From NCBI GenBank assembly GCA_018884035.1, contig JAHLFE010000147.1, positions 1 through 32,023 on the forward strand: DNA of 32,023 nucleotides, written 5' to 3'. Below are positions 24,431 through 32,023 of the stretch, piece by piece. A program made the translations under genes and the position numbers. The DNA is from Candidatus Anaerobiospirillum pullicola (lineage in GTDB: Bacteria; Pseudomonadota; Gammaproteobacteria; Enterobacterales; Succinivibrionaceae). Below the pieces are notes generated by a model that was not told the DNA's origin, ran no database searches, and was given only the letters and a program-made list of their open reading frames with translations. Position 1 is the stretch's first letter. Each line of letters begins with the position of its first letter.

Positions 24431-27070
24431 ATGACTGCTTCTCCTGATTCAGACTTATCTCCACGTACCCCACGTGTCTCTCAATACGAAAAGATGCAGC
24501 AAGAGCTGACTAAGCGTGACCGCGCCGCCGCTATCGCCTTAGCCCAATTAGACAACTTTATTGCCTCCGACAATATTGAACCTATTGAGCGCAACATCAC
24601 CGCGGCCCAGCGTCAAGAAGTTGCCCGCATTAGTAAGCTGCCTCGGGAGCGCTTATGGCACGACCAGTATGAGGCCGCACAATCACAGTCGCCAGATACC
24701 GCGCTGCCAACGCATCATGCGTGGCACACTCTACCGCCAGTATTTGTTCCCTACGGTAAGTACGGTGAGTTTATTCATCCGCAACTGGTGTTTTTCCTTG
24801 CCGACCTCTCCTCAGATGACGGGACACAATTAGCCCTGCGCGCTAACTTTGATCAGGATGCGCACTTTGGTGGCGCTATCGCCGAGGACGAGCGTGAGTA
24901 CTTTGATCCATGGTTGTACGATCCACTGCTGTATCCGGCAAAGTCTCCTTACGTCTACACTGAGGAGCACAGCGCGCAGATCGAGGCGCGCCTCAAAGAC
25001 AAAAACATCGATCTCTACTACTATCCGCAGGTACTCTTTGACCGCGAGCCCGAGAGCCTCCGTGCCCGTCGTGTCGTCTATGAAGAGGAGCAAAGCGCCC
25101 TTTTTAAGCAGCACTATGGCATCGACCTGCCTTACACCTTAAGGCTCTGGTTCTGCTACCACGTGCGCCCATCCTGCTTCTTCCGCCCTGAGATCATTGC
25201 CGCTTTAGGTCTCTCTGAGCGTTTATTTGACCGTCTCTGGCTGTATTTGAGTCTGCACACCGGCTTTTCTTTACTGCCACAGTGGACGCAACAGCTGCGC
25301 TATTACGTTTTGCACGGTGCGTGGCCAACTGACCCGATGCCCCCAGAGTTTAATGTCGACTGCTCTATCCCGCTGCAGCAGTTCTTCTTAAACCACTTGG
25401 GTAACATCGGTAGAGCTGTAGAGGATCTCTTTGCCCGCTGGGAAACACTAGGTCCTGCGGTGCCTTACCACCACTTTGGTACCCACATTCCCTATTTCAG
25501 TACCAAGATCATCTCCGGTATCTTTTTGCGCATGCGCTATGACCTTGCCTTACAGCGTCAGGTCATGTGGCCAGAGGCTGATGCCCGTACTGCGCAATTT
25601 GATCCGCGCTATCAGCTCACCAATACCGGACGTAAGATCACCAAGGAGATGTTTTATCCGGTAGCCAGCTACCCATCCTCTCCGGTGCCAGTGTGGGAGG
25701 TCTTCCGTCACTTAAACCGCTTTAGCTCCTTTGCCTATGCGCCTAAGGATGCCTTTTTACCGCTGCCTCATGAGAGCGGCTCCATGCGCAATGCGGTGTT
25801 AGGCATCTACGAGCGTGAAGCGCGGATTCGTCTCTTACAAGAGTACTATCTGCTGCGAGAGTGTCAGTTTTTCCGTCTGATCTTTAATGACATCTTGAAG
25901 ACCTTACAGACGCCATTTCGCCTCTGGGAAAAGCAGCTGCGCCAAAATAGCATGAACTTTAAGGGTACTTTGCCACATAACATGTGGAGTCGTACCCACG
26001 ATGAGATCTTTGCGTGCGTCACGTGGCCAGCCCCAAGTATGCTGCCACTGACGGGGTGGAGTGCGGATAACGACTTACTGTTACCTGATGATGGCACCAA
26101 ACTCTTAAAGGAGACGTGGCGTTTTTATCCACACAGTCTCCACATCCAAGATTTGGCGACGCTGATTTTTAGAAACAGCACCAATGCCCAAAACTGGCAA
26201 TGGATCTTTAATCGTAACGAAGATCTCAATGTGGAGCTCTTTGCGGTGCAGTGGCAGCAGCAATCGCTGTCAACGGCGCTTATGAGCATGATCAGAGGCA
26301 TGGCGGGGCCTTCGTTTGATCCTGATGCGGTGCCGGAGCAGACCTATGAGCAGATCAGAGCAAAAGACCGCGCCATGGCGGCGCTGGCCATTGCCCAGCA
26401 TAAGGACGGTAACTTTGATCGCTATTTAGATCAGGTGCGCCGTGAGGGGCACATTAACCCTGAAGTCACTTACGACAAAGTGATCATTGATGCGCAAAAT
26501 GGGCGTGCGTACATGTTAAGTAGGGAGTTTATCCAGATTTCTGATATCTTCCATAGCGCGCGTATGTTCATCGTTTGTGGTGATGTGGGCTCAGGTAAAA
26601 CGGTGTTGTGCCACTGTATTGCGAACCAACTGCTCAAGCAGTTACGTGATGATCAGCGCATGCGTAGCACCATGCCCAAAAATGGTGGCCAAGTCGTGGC
26701 GCTGACGACGTTAGATGAGCTCTATCGCATGCGGGTGTTTATCTACGGTGAGCCGTATGAGGAGCGCATGGCCCGTGATAAGAAGTTTAATCGCTACATG
26801 AAGGCGGGACTGTTAATGATTGACGGCCTCTGCGATCAGATGCAGGCGCTAGATTTACCACAGCAAAAGCTCTTTAATGAGATCATGCGCTATCGGGCGC
26901 AGGAGCACTTGCCGGTGGTGATCACCACTCCGATTGCGATTGGGGCGCTGCATAAGTCCATTGGTGATACCTGCTTTGAGGCGATAAAGAGCTTTATGGT
27001 CATGGCGACAGCGCTGTTAGGTGCAAGCCGCAGAGAGTTCCTCTACGTAGATGGCGCTATGATCTCGTAG
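24431..27070 (+). CDS. Large protein with C-terminal DnaC/IstB-like AAA+ ATPase module
   Basis: The ATG at 24431 gives 879 aa; the ribosome site is weak, and an upstream in-frame TTG (24398) is possible. Residues 690-879 look like the helicase-loader type of AAA+ domain (DnaC/IstB). Walker A is GDVGSGKT (717-724). LLMIDG (794-799) stands at Walker B. VVITTP is a sensor-1-like strand, followed by a GDTCFEAIKSF block where loaders have GDR..DRL. The usual second acid of Walker B is Gly, and the conserved Arg of the GDR box is Thr, so hydrolysis may be impaired. Residues 1-690 have no known fold; a segment near 250-420 appears related to the C-terminal part of the upstream 976-aa protein. Rich in Tyr, Phe, Leu and Trp, it is probably globular. 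It could be a replication or transposition accessory ATPase; the actual role is unknown. Confidence 0.72.
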   Translation: MTASPDSDLSPRTPRVSQYEKMQQELTKRDRAAAIALAQLDNFIASDNIEPIERNITAAQRQEVARISKLPRERLWHDQYEAAQSQSPDTALPTHHAWHTLPPVFVPYGKYGEFIHPQLVFFLADLSSDDGTQLALRANFDQDAHFGGAIAEDEREYFDPWLYDPLLYPAKSPYVYTEEHSAQIEARLKDKNIDLYYYPQVLFDREPESLRARRVVYEEEQSALFKQHYGIDLPYTLRLWFCYHVRPSCFFRPEIIAALGLSERLFDRLWLYLSLHTGFSLLPQWTQQLRYYVLHGAWPTDPMPPEFNVDCSIPLQQFFLNHLGNIGRAVEDLFARWETLGPAVPYHHFGTHIPYFSTKIISGIFLRMRYDLALQRQVMWPEADARTAQFDPRYQLTNTGRKITKEMFYPVASYPSSPVPVWEVFRHLNRFSSFAYAPKDAFLPLPHESGSMRNAVLGIYEREARIRLLQEYYLLRECQFFRLIFNDILKTLQTPFRLWEKQLRQNSMNFKGTLPHNMWSRTHDEIFACVTWPAPSMLPLTGWSADNDLLLPDDGTKLLKETWRFYPHSLHIQDLATLIFRNSTNAQNWQWIFNRNEDLNVELFAVQWQQQSLSTALMSMIRGMAGPSFDPDAVPEQTYEQIRAKDRAMAALAIAQHKDGNFDRYLDQVRREGHINPEVTYDKVIIDAQNGRAYMLSREFIQISDIFHSARMFIVCGDVGSGKTVLCHCIANQLLKQLRDDQRMRSTMPKNGGQVVALTTLDELYRMRVFIYGEPYEERMARDKKFNRYMKAGLLMIDGLCDQMQALDLPQQKLFNEIMRYRAQEHLPVVITTPIAIGALHKSIGDTCFEAIKSFMVMATALLGASRREFLYVDGAMIS

Positions 27071-27394
27071 GTCTTAACCTCAGGGGGGTGACAGCTGAGG
27101 TGTTGCCTTTTGGTGGTGATGACGCAGGAGCTGTGAGATGTGAGAATAGAGTCTGACCTCAGAGCAAGCACTGCTGATGCGGCGGTGCTGTCTATCTCTA
27201 AGGAGTGCTCTCAGGGACGCTCTAGAGATGCTCTCAGGGGATTGTGGAGAGCTGCGCTAATCTCTGGTGGCCACCCTTAGTGGTAAGGAGCTGTGCAGTA
27301 GTGCTGCTCTGCTGTGTGCTTGTAGAGCGTAGCGCAGGGGTAAATTAGAAAGCAGCACGGCGCTCAGCTCAGTGATCGCGCCTTAAAGGTATTC

Positions 27395-27462
27395 CCTCTG
27401 CAAGGTGGTTACCTCTGCAAGGTGGTTACCTCTGCAAGGTGATCACTTCTGTGTAGGTGGCA
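27395..27462 (+). repeat. Four-copy 17-bp tandem repeat upstream of yqgF
   Basis: CCTCTGCAAGGTGGTTA is repeated at 27395 and 27412, then diverges at 27429 (CCTCTGCAAGGTGATCA) and 27446 (CTTCTGTGTAGGTGGCA). The gap 27071-27517 holds also a 10-bp direct repeat GCTCTCAGGG and no gene that I can support. Confidence 0.75.
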
Positions 27463-27517
27463 AGGCACAGTGGGTAGAGTACAGTAGGTCAAGTAGAGTA
27501 GGGGAGAGAAAGTAACG

Positions 27518-28027
27518 ATGACAGCAGGGCGTGTGCTCGCTTTTGATTTTGGTGTGAACCACATTGGGGTCGCAGTTGGTAACGAGGCTGTGGGCTCGGT
27601 GCAGGCTCTTACTACGCTCAAAGCTCGTGACGGTATTCCCCGTCCTGAGGACTTGCAGGATCTCTTTACTAAGTGGCAGCCCGAGTTTGTCGTGGTCGGC
27701 TATCCTCTCAATATGGATGGCAGCGATGAGCTCATGGGGAAGCGGGCCCGTAAGTTTGGCCGCCGCCTCATGAGTACTTTTGGCGTGCGGGTGTACTTTA
27801 AGGACGAGCGCTTAAGCTCTGCCGCCGCTAAAGAAGAGATTTTTACCTACCAAGGTGGCTATCGCGCCCTCATGGATAAGGATCGCATTGATGCCAGCGC
27901 TGCGAAGATCATCTTAGAGGGATTTTTTGCGGTGGGGGGCCGTCAGAGCGTGACTGACTTTTGTGACCCCGCCGCGTTTCAGGGCAAAAAGGCCAAAAAG
28001 GGGCCCGCTACGTCGCAAGAGCAGTAG
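27518..28027 (+). CDS. yqgF: Putative pre-16S rRNA nuclease / Holliday junction resolvase-like YqgF (RuvX)
   Basis: YqgF is an RNase H-fold nuclease needed to mature the 5' end of 16S rRNA in E. coli; it was also named RuvX for its similarity to resolvases. The 169-aa product shows the family's landmarks: LAFDFGVNHIGVAVG with the first catalytic Asp (residue 10), VVGYPLNMDGSDE, RARKFGRRL, the DERLSSAAA box holding the catalytic Glu, GGYRALMDKDRIDASAAKIILEGFF with the last catalytic Asp. A Lys-rich tail of about 30 residues extends past the usual C-terminus (E. coli 138 aa). GGGGAGAG lies about 9 nt before the ATG. The usual partner yqgE is not adjacent. The yqcC-like gene follows 73 bp downstream and may be co-transcribed. 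Confidence 0.95.
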   Translation: MTAGRVLAFDFGVNHIGVAVGNEAVGSVQALTTLKARDGIPRPEDLQDLFTKWQPEFVVVGYPLNMDGSDELMGKRARKFGRRLMSTFGVRVYFKDERLSSAAAKEEIFTYQGGYRALMDKDRIDASAAKIILEGFFAVGGRQSVTDFCDPAAFQGKKAKKGPATSQEQ

Positions 28028-28100
28028 CCTTAGCCCCAGCATGTGGGCTTCATCTGCGTTTTCGCAGTAGACAGGTAGATTGGTTGGTGGGTAGGAAGCA

Positions 28101-28592
28101 ATGAGCAAACAGCACGATCGTGAGGCCATTAGCGCTAAGTTACAAGAGCTCGAGGACGAGCTTAAGGCTTTGACGCTCTGGGGCGGTGAGAAGCAGCGCC
28201 CACATGAGAAGCTCGCAAAGCCTCTGGGGCCTTTTGGCGTGGGGGAGATCGAGTTTCATCAGTGGCTTGAGTATGTGCTGCTGCCAAACTTTAGGCAACT
28301 TATCGCTGAGGAGCAAGCGCTGCCAGAGTTTATGGCAGTGCACCCTTACGCTATAGAGTATTACCGCAATCACTGGAGCCAGTACCGTAAGCTGATTAGC
28401 ATTTTAAAGGAGCTCGATCAGCTCATCTCCATCAAAGAAGAGCTTGCCTCTGCTCTTAGATCCGCGTACTCCGCAGAGAGTGCTGCTAAGCAGTACGCCG
28501 CACAAACCAAAGAGCAAGGTGGCCATAACCATCACCACCATCATCACCACCACCAAAATGGCCAAAAGCACGGCCATAAGGGCAAGCACTAA
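28101..28592 (+). CDS. yqcC: YqcC family (DUF446) protein with a histidine-rich C-terminal tail
   Basis: The first 115 or so residues of this 163-aa protein follow E. coli YqcC, a small all-helical protein of unknown function (109 aa): LQELEDELKALTLW, RPHEKLAKPLGPF, FHQWLEYVLLPNFRQLI, LPEFMAVHPYAIEYYR, LISILKELDQLIS. A helical Ala-rich extension follows (about 115-140). The tail after it (about 141-163) is mostly His, with Gln, Asn, Gly and Lys, including nine consecutive histidines. YqcC has no such tail in E. coli; a metal-binding or storage role is a guess. TAGGAAG lies 4 nt before the ATG. Confidence 0.85.
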   Translation: MSKQHDREAISAKLQELEDELKALTLWGGEKQRPHEKLAKPLGPFGVGEIEFHQWLEYVLLPNFRQLIAEEQALPEFMAVHPYAIEYYRNHWSQYRKLISILKELDQLISIKEELASALRSAYSAESAAKQYAAQTKEQGGHNHHHHHHHHQNGQKHGHKGKH

Positions 28593-28676
28593 AGATTAAG
28601 CCCGCTCCTGCTGTGGTAGTGCGCCCCACCTGATCCTTAGCCCGCAGCATGATGGGGGCAGGGCTAAAGCGCTTAG

Positions 28677-28750
28677 CTGCTCTGCTCTGCCCAGCAAAGC
28701 ACAGCAAAACAGAGCAGCGCAGAGCAAAACAGAGCAAAGCTGCTTCACCA
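28677..28750 (+). repeat. Low-complexity CAGAGCAAAA-type repeat
   Basis: CAGAGCAGCG, CAGAGCAAAA and CAGAGCAAAG follow each other after AGCACAGCAAAA. CTGCTCTG (28677-28684) can pair with CAGAGCAG (28710-28717). The gap 28593-29122 holds this repeat and the flhA promoter and no supported gene. Confidence 0.6.
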
Positions 28751-29070
28751 CACAGGGCTTTTTCTCAATAGGCGCGGAGCGCCGGTAAGACTGTCAATAC
28801 CTTGTCTGTGCCGTCACTTTCCTCACAGCTTCCCTATTAAGCGCGTATCTTTGCAGCCTCAGCGCTTTCCTCTGTCTTTTGGTAAGCCAGAGCACTTATC
28901 GCCACCGCCCCCATTCAGTGCGCAAGATGGGCTAGCAAATGCACTATGATGCGTAATTGTGCGCAAGGCCCCTTAAGTGGTGGGACAAGTCGCAGGAAAA
29001 AATATGCGCCTGTCCTTGCCCCGTCTTTGCCCGCAAAACGCCTTTTTATCCCGCAAAAACGTGATGTTCG

Positions 29071-29087
29071 TGGCAAATGTCTTGCAT
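29071..29087 (+). promoter_or_regulatory. Sigma-54 (RpoN) promoter for flhA
   Basis: TGGCAAATGTCTTGCAT matches the -24/-12 consensus TGGCAC-N5-TTGCA, with one change, and has the required GG-N10-GC spacing. It lies about 36 bp upstream of the chosen flhA start. Sigma-54 control of middle flagellar genes is established in Vibrio and Pseudomonas. Confidence 0.75.
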
Positions 29088-29122
29088 CCTTTGCCCCCGC
29101 ATAAGCGTTTTTTGTTTCTTCT

Positions 29123-31327
29123 GTGTGGGTTTTTGCTTTGAGCTTCTTATCCAATCTCGGTTCCAAGCTAGCTGTGCCCTTTGAGCGGGCGCAAGCCAAC
29201 CCTCGGGTGGCTCGCGGTTTAGCTGTAAGCGGAAGTGCCCTCCAAAAACTCCGCATCATTAAGCTGGGTACACCACTTCTGGTGCTCGCCTGCTTGGCAA
29301 TGATCACATTGCCAATTCCGCCTTTCCTGCTGGACATCCTCTTCTCGTTTAATATCTCCCTGTCGATGGTGGTCTTACTCGTCGCCATCTACACTAAGCG
29401 TCCTCTCGATTTCGGCTCCTTCCCAACCGTCTTACTGCTGACCACCTTACTGCGTTTGGCGTTAAACGTCGCCTCTACCCGTGTGATCTTACTGCACGGC
29501 CAAGAGGGTACCGCAGCCGCCGGTAAAGTGATTGAGGCCTTCGGTTACGTGGTGATGGGCGGTTCCTATACCGTCGGTCTCATCGTCTTTGCCATCTTGG
29601 TGATTATCAACTTCGTGGTGGTGACCAAAGGTGCTGGTCGTATTTCCGAAGTGACCGCCCGCTTTACCTTGGACGCTATGCCAGGTAAGCAAATGGCCAT
29701 CGACGCTGACTTAAACGCTGGTCTGATTAATCAAGAACAGGCCCGTGAGCGTCGTGAAGAAATTGCCCGTGAAGCTGACTTCTATGGTGCTATGGACGGT
29801 GCCTCGAAGTTTGTGAAGGGCGATGCCATCGCCGGTATCCTCATTCTTTTCATTAACGTGATCGGCGGTATCATCATTGGTACCGTATTCCACGACCTCT
29901 CCTTAGGCGACTCGGCTCAGATTTATACCTTACTGTCCATCGGTGACGGTCTGGTAGCCCAGATTCCATCGTTACTCTTATCGGTGGCTGCTGCTATCAT
30001 CGTGACGCGCCAGACGAAGTCCAAAAAGGAGATGGGCCAGCAAGTGGTCTACGAGCTCTTTAATGATGCTCGTACCATGTTCATTGTCGGCGCTGTGCTC
30101 TTTGTTATGGGCATTGTGCCAGGCATGCCACATGTGGCTTTCTTAACCTTAGCCGCCATTGCTGTCATCATTGGTCTTATTATTCGTCACCGTAAGGCTG
30201 TGGCTGCGGCCGCTGCCGCTGCAGCGCCTCCACCTGCTCCTGCTGAGCCATCGCCAGATCAGCGTGAGCTGTCTTGGGAGGACGTCTCTGAGGTGGACGT
30301 GATTGGCCTTGAGGTAGGCTATCGCTTGATTCCAATGGTGGATAAGGCCCAAGGCGGTGAGCTCTTAAACCGTGTTAAGGGTGTGCGTAAGAAGCTGTCG
30401 CAGGATTTAGGTTTCTTAATCCCGCCGGTGCACATTCGTGATAACCTCGATTTAGGCCCAAACAGCTACCGTATTACCTTAATGGGTGTGACCTTTGGTG
30501 AGGCTGACATCCAGCCGGATCGTGACATGGCCATTAACCCAGGTCAGGTGTTCGGTCGTGTGCCTGGTATTGCCACTAAGGATCCTGCCTTCGGTCTGGA
30601 GGCGGTGTGGATTTCGAAGCAGGATAACGATCGAGCCTTAGGCTTAGGCTATACGGTGGTGGACTGCTCGACGGTGGTGGCGACGCACTTATCGCAGATT
30701 CTGGCCAACAACTGCGCCTCGCTCATTGGTCAGGAAGAAGTGCAAAACATTCTGGACATTGTGGCCAAGACGCAGCCAAAGCTGGTCAATGGTCTGGTGC
30801 CAGCTATCGTCAACTTAGGCTTACTTACCAAGCTCTTACAGAACCTCTTAAACGAGGGTGTGCCAGTACGCGATATGCGCACTATTTTGGAGACCTTGGT
30901 GGAGTATGGCCCAAAGAGTCAGGATCCGGAAGTGCTGACGGCTGCTTGCCGTATTGGTCTGCGTCGTCTCATTATTCAGGATATCGTGGGTGGCGATTTG
31001 GTTATTCCTGTGATTACGCTCTCGCCAGACCTCGAAAAGGTTTTACACAAGTCCTTAGAGACTGGTGGTGCCGAGGGTGTGGGCATCGAGCCTGGTCTTG
31101 CTGACCGCATGCAAAAGAGTCTGTACGAGGCTACGGCCAATCAGGAAATGGCAGGCGAGCCAGCTATTCTGCTCACCTCTGGTATTCTGCGCTCGACCTT
31201 ATCGCGCTTTGTGAAGAACACCATTCCTGGCTTACGCGTGCTGTCTTATCAGGAGATTCCTGATGACAAGCAGATTAAGATCGTGTCCGTGGTGGGTAAC
31301 ACCGCTGCGCAAGCGCAGTTGCGCTAA
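29123..31327 (+). CDS. flhA: Flagellar biosynthesis protein FlhA
   Basis: FlhA is the membrane ring of the flagellar type III export gate; its large cytoplasmic domain docks substrates and chaperones. The 734-aa product has an N-terminal region with several membrane helices (from about residue 50: LGTPLLVLACLAMITLPIPPF onward), then the FHIPEP-family signature around MPGKQMAIDADLNAGLI (about 186-202) and DFYGAMDGASKFVKGDAIAG. An Ala/Pro-rich linker (about 361-380) leads to the cytoplasmic domain with VGYRLIPMVD, IPPVHIRDN, VWISKQDNDRALGLGYTVVDCSTVVATHL and RAL/LVEYGPKSQDPEVL. It is slightly longer than E. coli FlhA (692 aa), with about 30 extra N-terminal residues, so the GTG at 29123 may be too early (TTG 29138 is possible); neither has a clear ribosome site. 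A sigma-54 promoter precedes it. No flhB, flhF or fliA neighbour lies within the window. Confidence 0.97.
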   Translation: MWVFALSFLSNLGSKLAVPFERAQANPRVARGLAVSGSALQKLRIIKLGTPLLVLACLAMITLPIPPFLLDILFSFNISLSMVVLLVAIYTKRPLDFGSFPTVLLLTTLLRLALNVASTRVILLHGQEGTAAAGKVIEAFGYVVMGGSYTVGLIVFAILVIINFVVVTKGAGRISEVTARFTLDAMPGKQMAIDADLNAGLINQEQARERREEIAREADFYGAMDGASKFVKGDAIAGILILFINVIGGIIIGTVFHDLSLGDSAQIYTLLSIGDGLVAQIPSLLLSVAAAIIVTRQTKSKKEMGQQVVYELFNDARTMFIVGAVLFVMGIVPGMPHVAFLTLAAIAVIIGLIIRHRKAVAAAAAAAAPPPAPAEPSPDQRELSWEDVSEVDVIGLEVGYRLIPMVDKAQGGELLNRVKGVRKKLSQDLGFLIPPVHIRDNLDLGPNSYRITLMGVTFGEADIQPDRDMAINPGQVFGRVPGIATKDPAFGLEAVWISKQDNDRALGLGYTVVDCSTVVATHLSQILANNCASLIGQEEVQNILDIVAKTQPKLVNGLVPAIVNLGLLTKLLQNLLNEGVPVRDMRTILETLVEYGPKSQDPEVLTAACRIGLRRLIIQDIVGGDLVIPVITLSPDLEKVLHKSLETGGAEGVGIEPGLADRMQKSLYEATANQEMAGEPAILLTSGILRSTLSRFVKNTIPGLRVLSYQEIPDDKQIKIVSVVGNTAAQAQLR

Positions 31328-31364
31328 CTTAGCTCTCTAAAAGACAAGAGCGCCCATTAGCTAA

Positions 31365-31396
31365 AAGCCTCATCATGCGATGGGGCTTTTGCATTT
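31365..31396 (+). terminator. Rho-independent terminator of flhA
   Basis: AAGCCTCATC (31365-31374) pairs with GATGGGGCTT (31379-31388) around loop ATGC, with one T-G pair, followed by TTGCATTT. It implies flhA is transcribed without downstream flagellar genes. Confidence 0.88.
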
Positions 31397-31446
31397 CTGT
31401 GCGCGGCAAAACACAATGCCACCACACAAATGCTGTCGATAATTTG

Positions 31447-31557
31447 CAGCTGATTTTTCCCAAAGAGCTAAGATACGGCTTTTACCTCAAAGTTGATCTT
31501 CTTAAGAATATCACTTAAGGGTAAGGCGCTAGCCTTAAAGCTGAGCCATGGGGGAGC
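31447..31557 (-). repeat. Degraded MITE-family copy F (inverted)
   Basis: CAGCTGATTTTTCCC, AAGATACGGCTTTTACCTCA and GGTAAGGCGCTAGCCTTAAA match copies C and E in order. Both terminal repeats are missing. A relic of repeat R2 (GGTACGCCGCAGTAGCGACG) follows at about 31588. Confidence 0.55.
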
Positions 31558-31647
31558 AAAGCTAATTGCCATTAAGCAACCTCTGAGGTACGCCGCAGTA
31601 GCGACGCTGAGGAGGCTCCCCTTGGCGTTTGTGGCGTGACACCATAC

Positions 31648-32023
31648 CCGCAAATCTAAGAGTGGAGAGTGCAACTCAGAGCGTCAGCACCGCCATCCCC
31701 GAGGTGCTGAAGATGCGCCAAAGTAGCTTGTAAGCTCTTGAGCTTAACTTGCAGCACTAAGTTCCATGGTGCAGAGCCGCACACCCATGACCGCGAACCT
31801 AAGAGTGCAGCTTAACTCATAGCGTCATAACTGCATCCCTCAGGGTGATTAAGATGCGCCAAAGTAGCTTGTAAGCTCTTGATCTTAACTTGCAGCACTA
31901 AGTTCCATGGTGCAGGGCCGCACACCCATGACCGCGAACCTAAGAGTGCAGCTTAACTCATAGCGTCATAACTGCATCCCTCAGGGTGATTAAGATGCGC
32001 CAAAGTAGCTTGTAAGCTCTTGA
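31648..32023 (+). repeat. Tandem array of about 141-bp units, running off the window
   Basis: Unit 1 is 31648-31790 (143 bp), unit 2 31791-31931 (141 bp), and unit 3 starts at 31932 and is cut by the window end. Units 2 and 3 are almost identical over the visible part; unit 1 is more diverged in its first half. Each contains AAGATGCGCCAAAGTAGC, then TTGTAAGCTCTTGA and TTAACTTGCAGCACTAAG. A diverged single unit lies at 13925-14040. There is no open reading frame across the units, and unit length is far above a CRISPR repeat-spacer period. Confidence 0.85.

Noticed and set aside
28915-29388. Minus-strand frame of 157 codons across the flhA start
   Set aside because: It overlaps the flhA N-terminus and its sigma-54 promoter and has no domain.
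31648-32023. Possible CRISPR array
   Set aside because: Whole 141-bp units repeat, with no alternation of short repeats and unique spacers, and no cas genes are present.

Overview
This is a chromosomal segment from a gammaproteobacterium. The evidence is a bamC-purC pair in the same order as in enteric bacteria, PykA and PurC proteins close to the E. coli type, a YqgF/RuvX resolvase, a YqcC family protein, FlhA, and Aer-like chemoreceptors. The many long intergenic gaps, the Ala/Thr/Pro/Gln-rich oversized proteins and the preference for TTA leucine codons in housekeeping genes would fit the Aeromonadales/Succinivibrionaceae side of the class. That placement is an inference. No tRNA, rRNA or CRISPR array was seen.

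Layout. 1-5800: bamC and purC (probably one transcript ending in a strong terminator), a 1.2 kb repeat-rich gap, pykA with its terminator, then a gene-free stretch that looks like a small structured RNA with its own terminator. 6040-13706: a 1628-aa protein with the layout of the methyltransferase/target-recognition half of type ISP restriction enzymes but without intact catalytic motifs, then a 656-aa tail-anchored protein with a J-domain-like N-terminus. 14107-17669: two paralogous PAS-type (Aer-like) chemoreceptors in tandem on the minus strand, separated by a chain of hairpins. 18586-19950: an exported cupin and a small two-helix membrane protein. 20478-27070: two large plus-strand genes whose products appear to share a domain. 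The second carries a C-terminal DnaC/IstB-like AAA+ module with odd Walker B and arginine-finger positions. 27518-31327: yqgF, a yqcC-like gene with a histidine-rich tail, and flhA behind a near-consensus sigma-54 promoter. The window ends inside a tandem array of about 141-bp units.

The intergenic DNA is unusual. Three copies of a 221-225 bp element (193-413, 2898-3120, and 11209-11433 inverted) have about 17-bp imperfect terminal inverted repeats, and two are flanked by perfect 5-bp direct repeats. This is what a MITE-like non-autonomous transposon would look like. Three more degraded relatives (19241, 23783, 31447) keep only the core. At least three other dispersed repeat families are mixed in.

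The best candidates for undescribed biology are the degenerate type ISP-like protein, the paired large genes at 20478-27070, and the MITE/repeat families. Nothing in the window proves that these work together.
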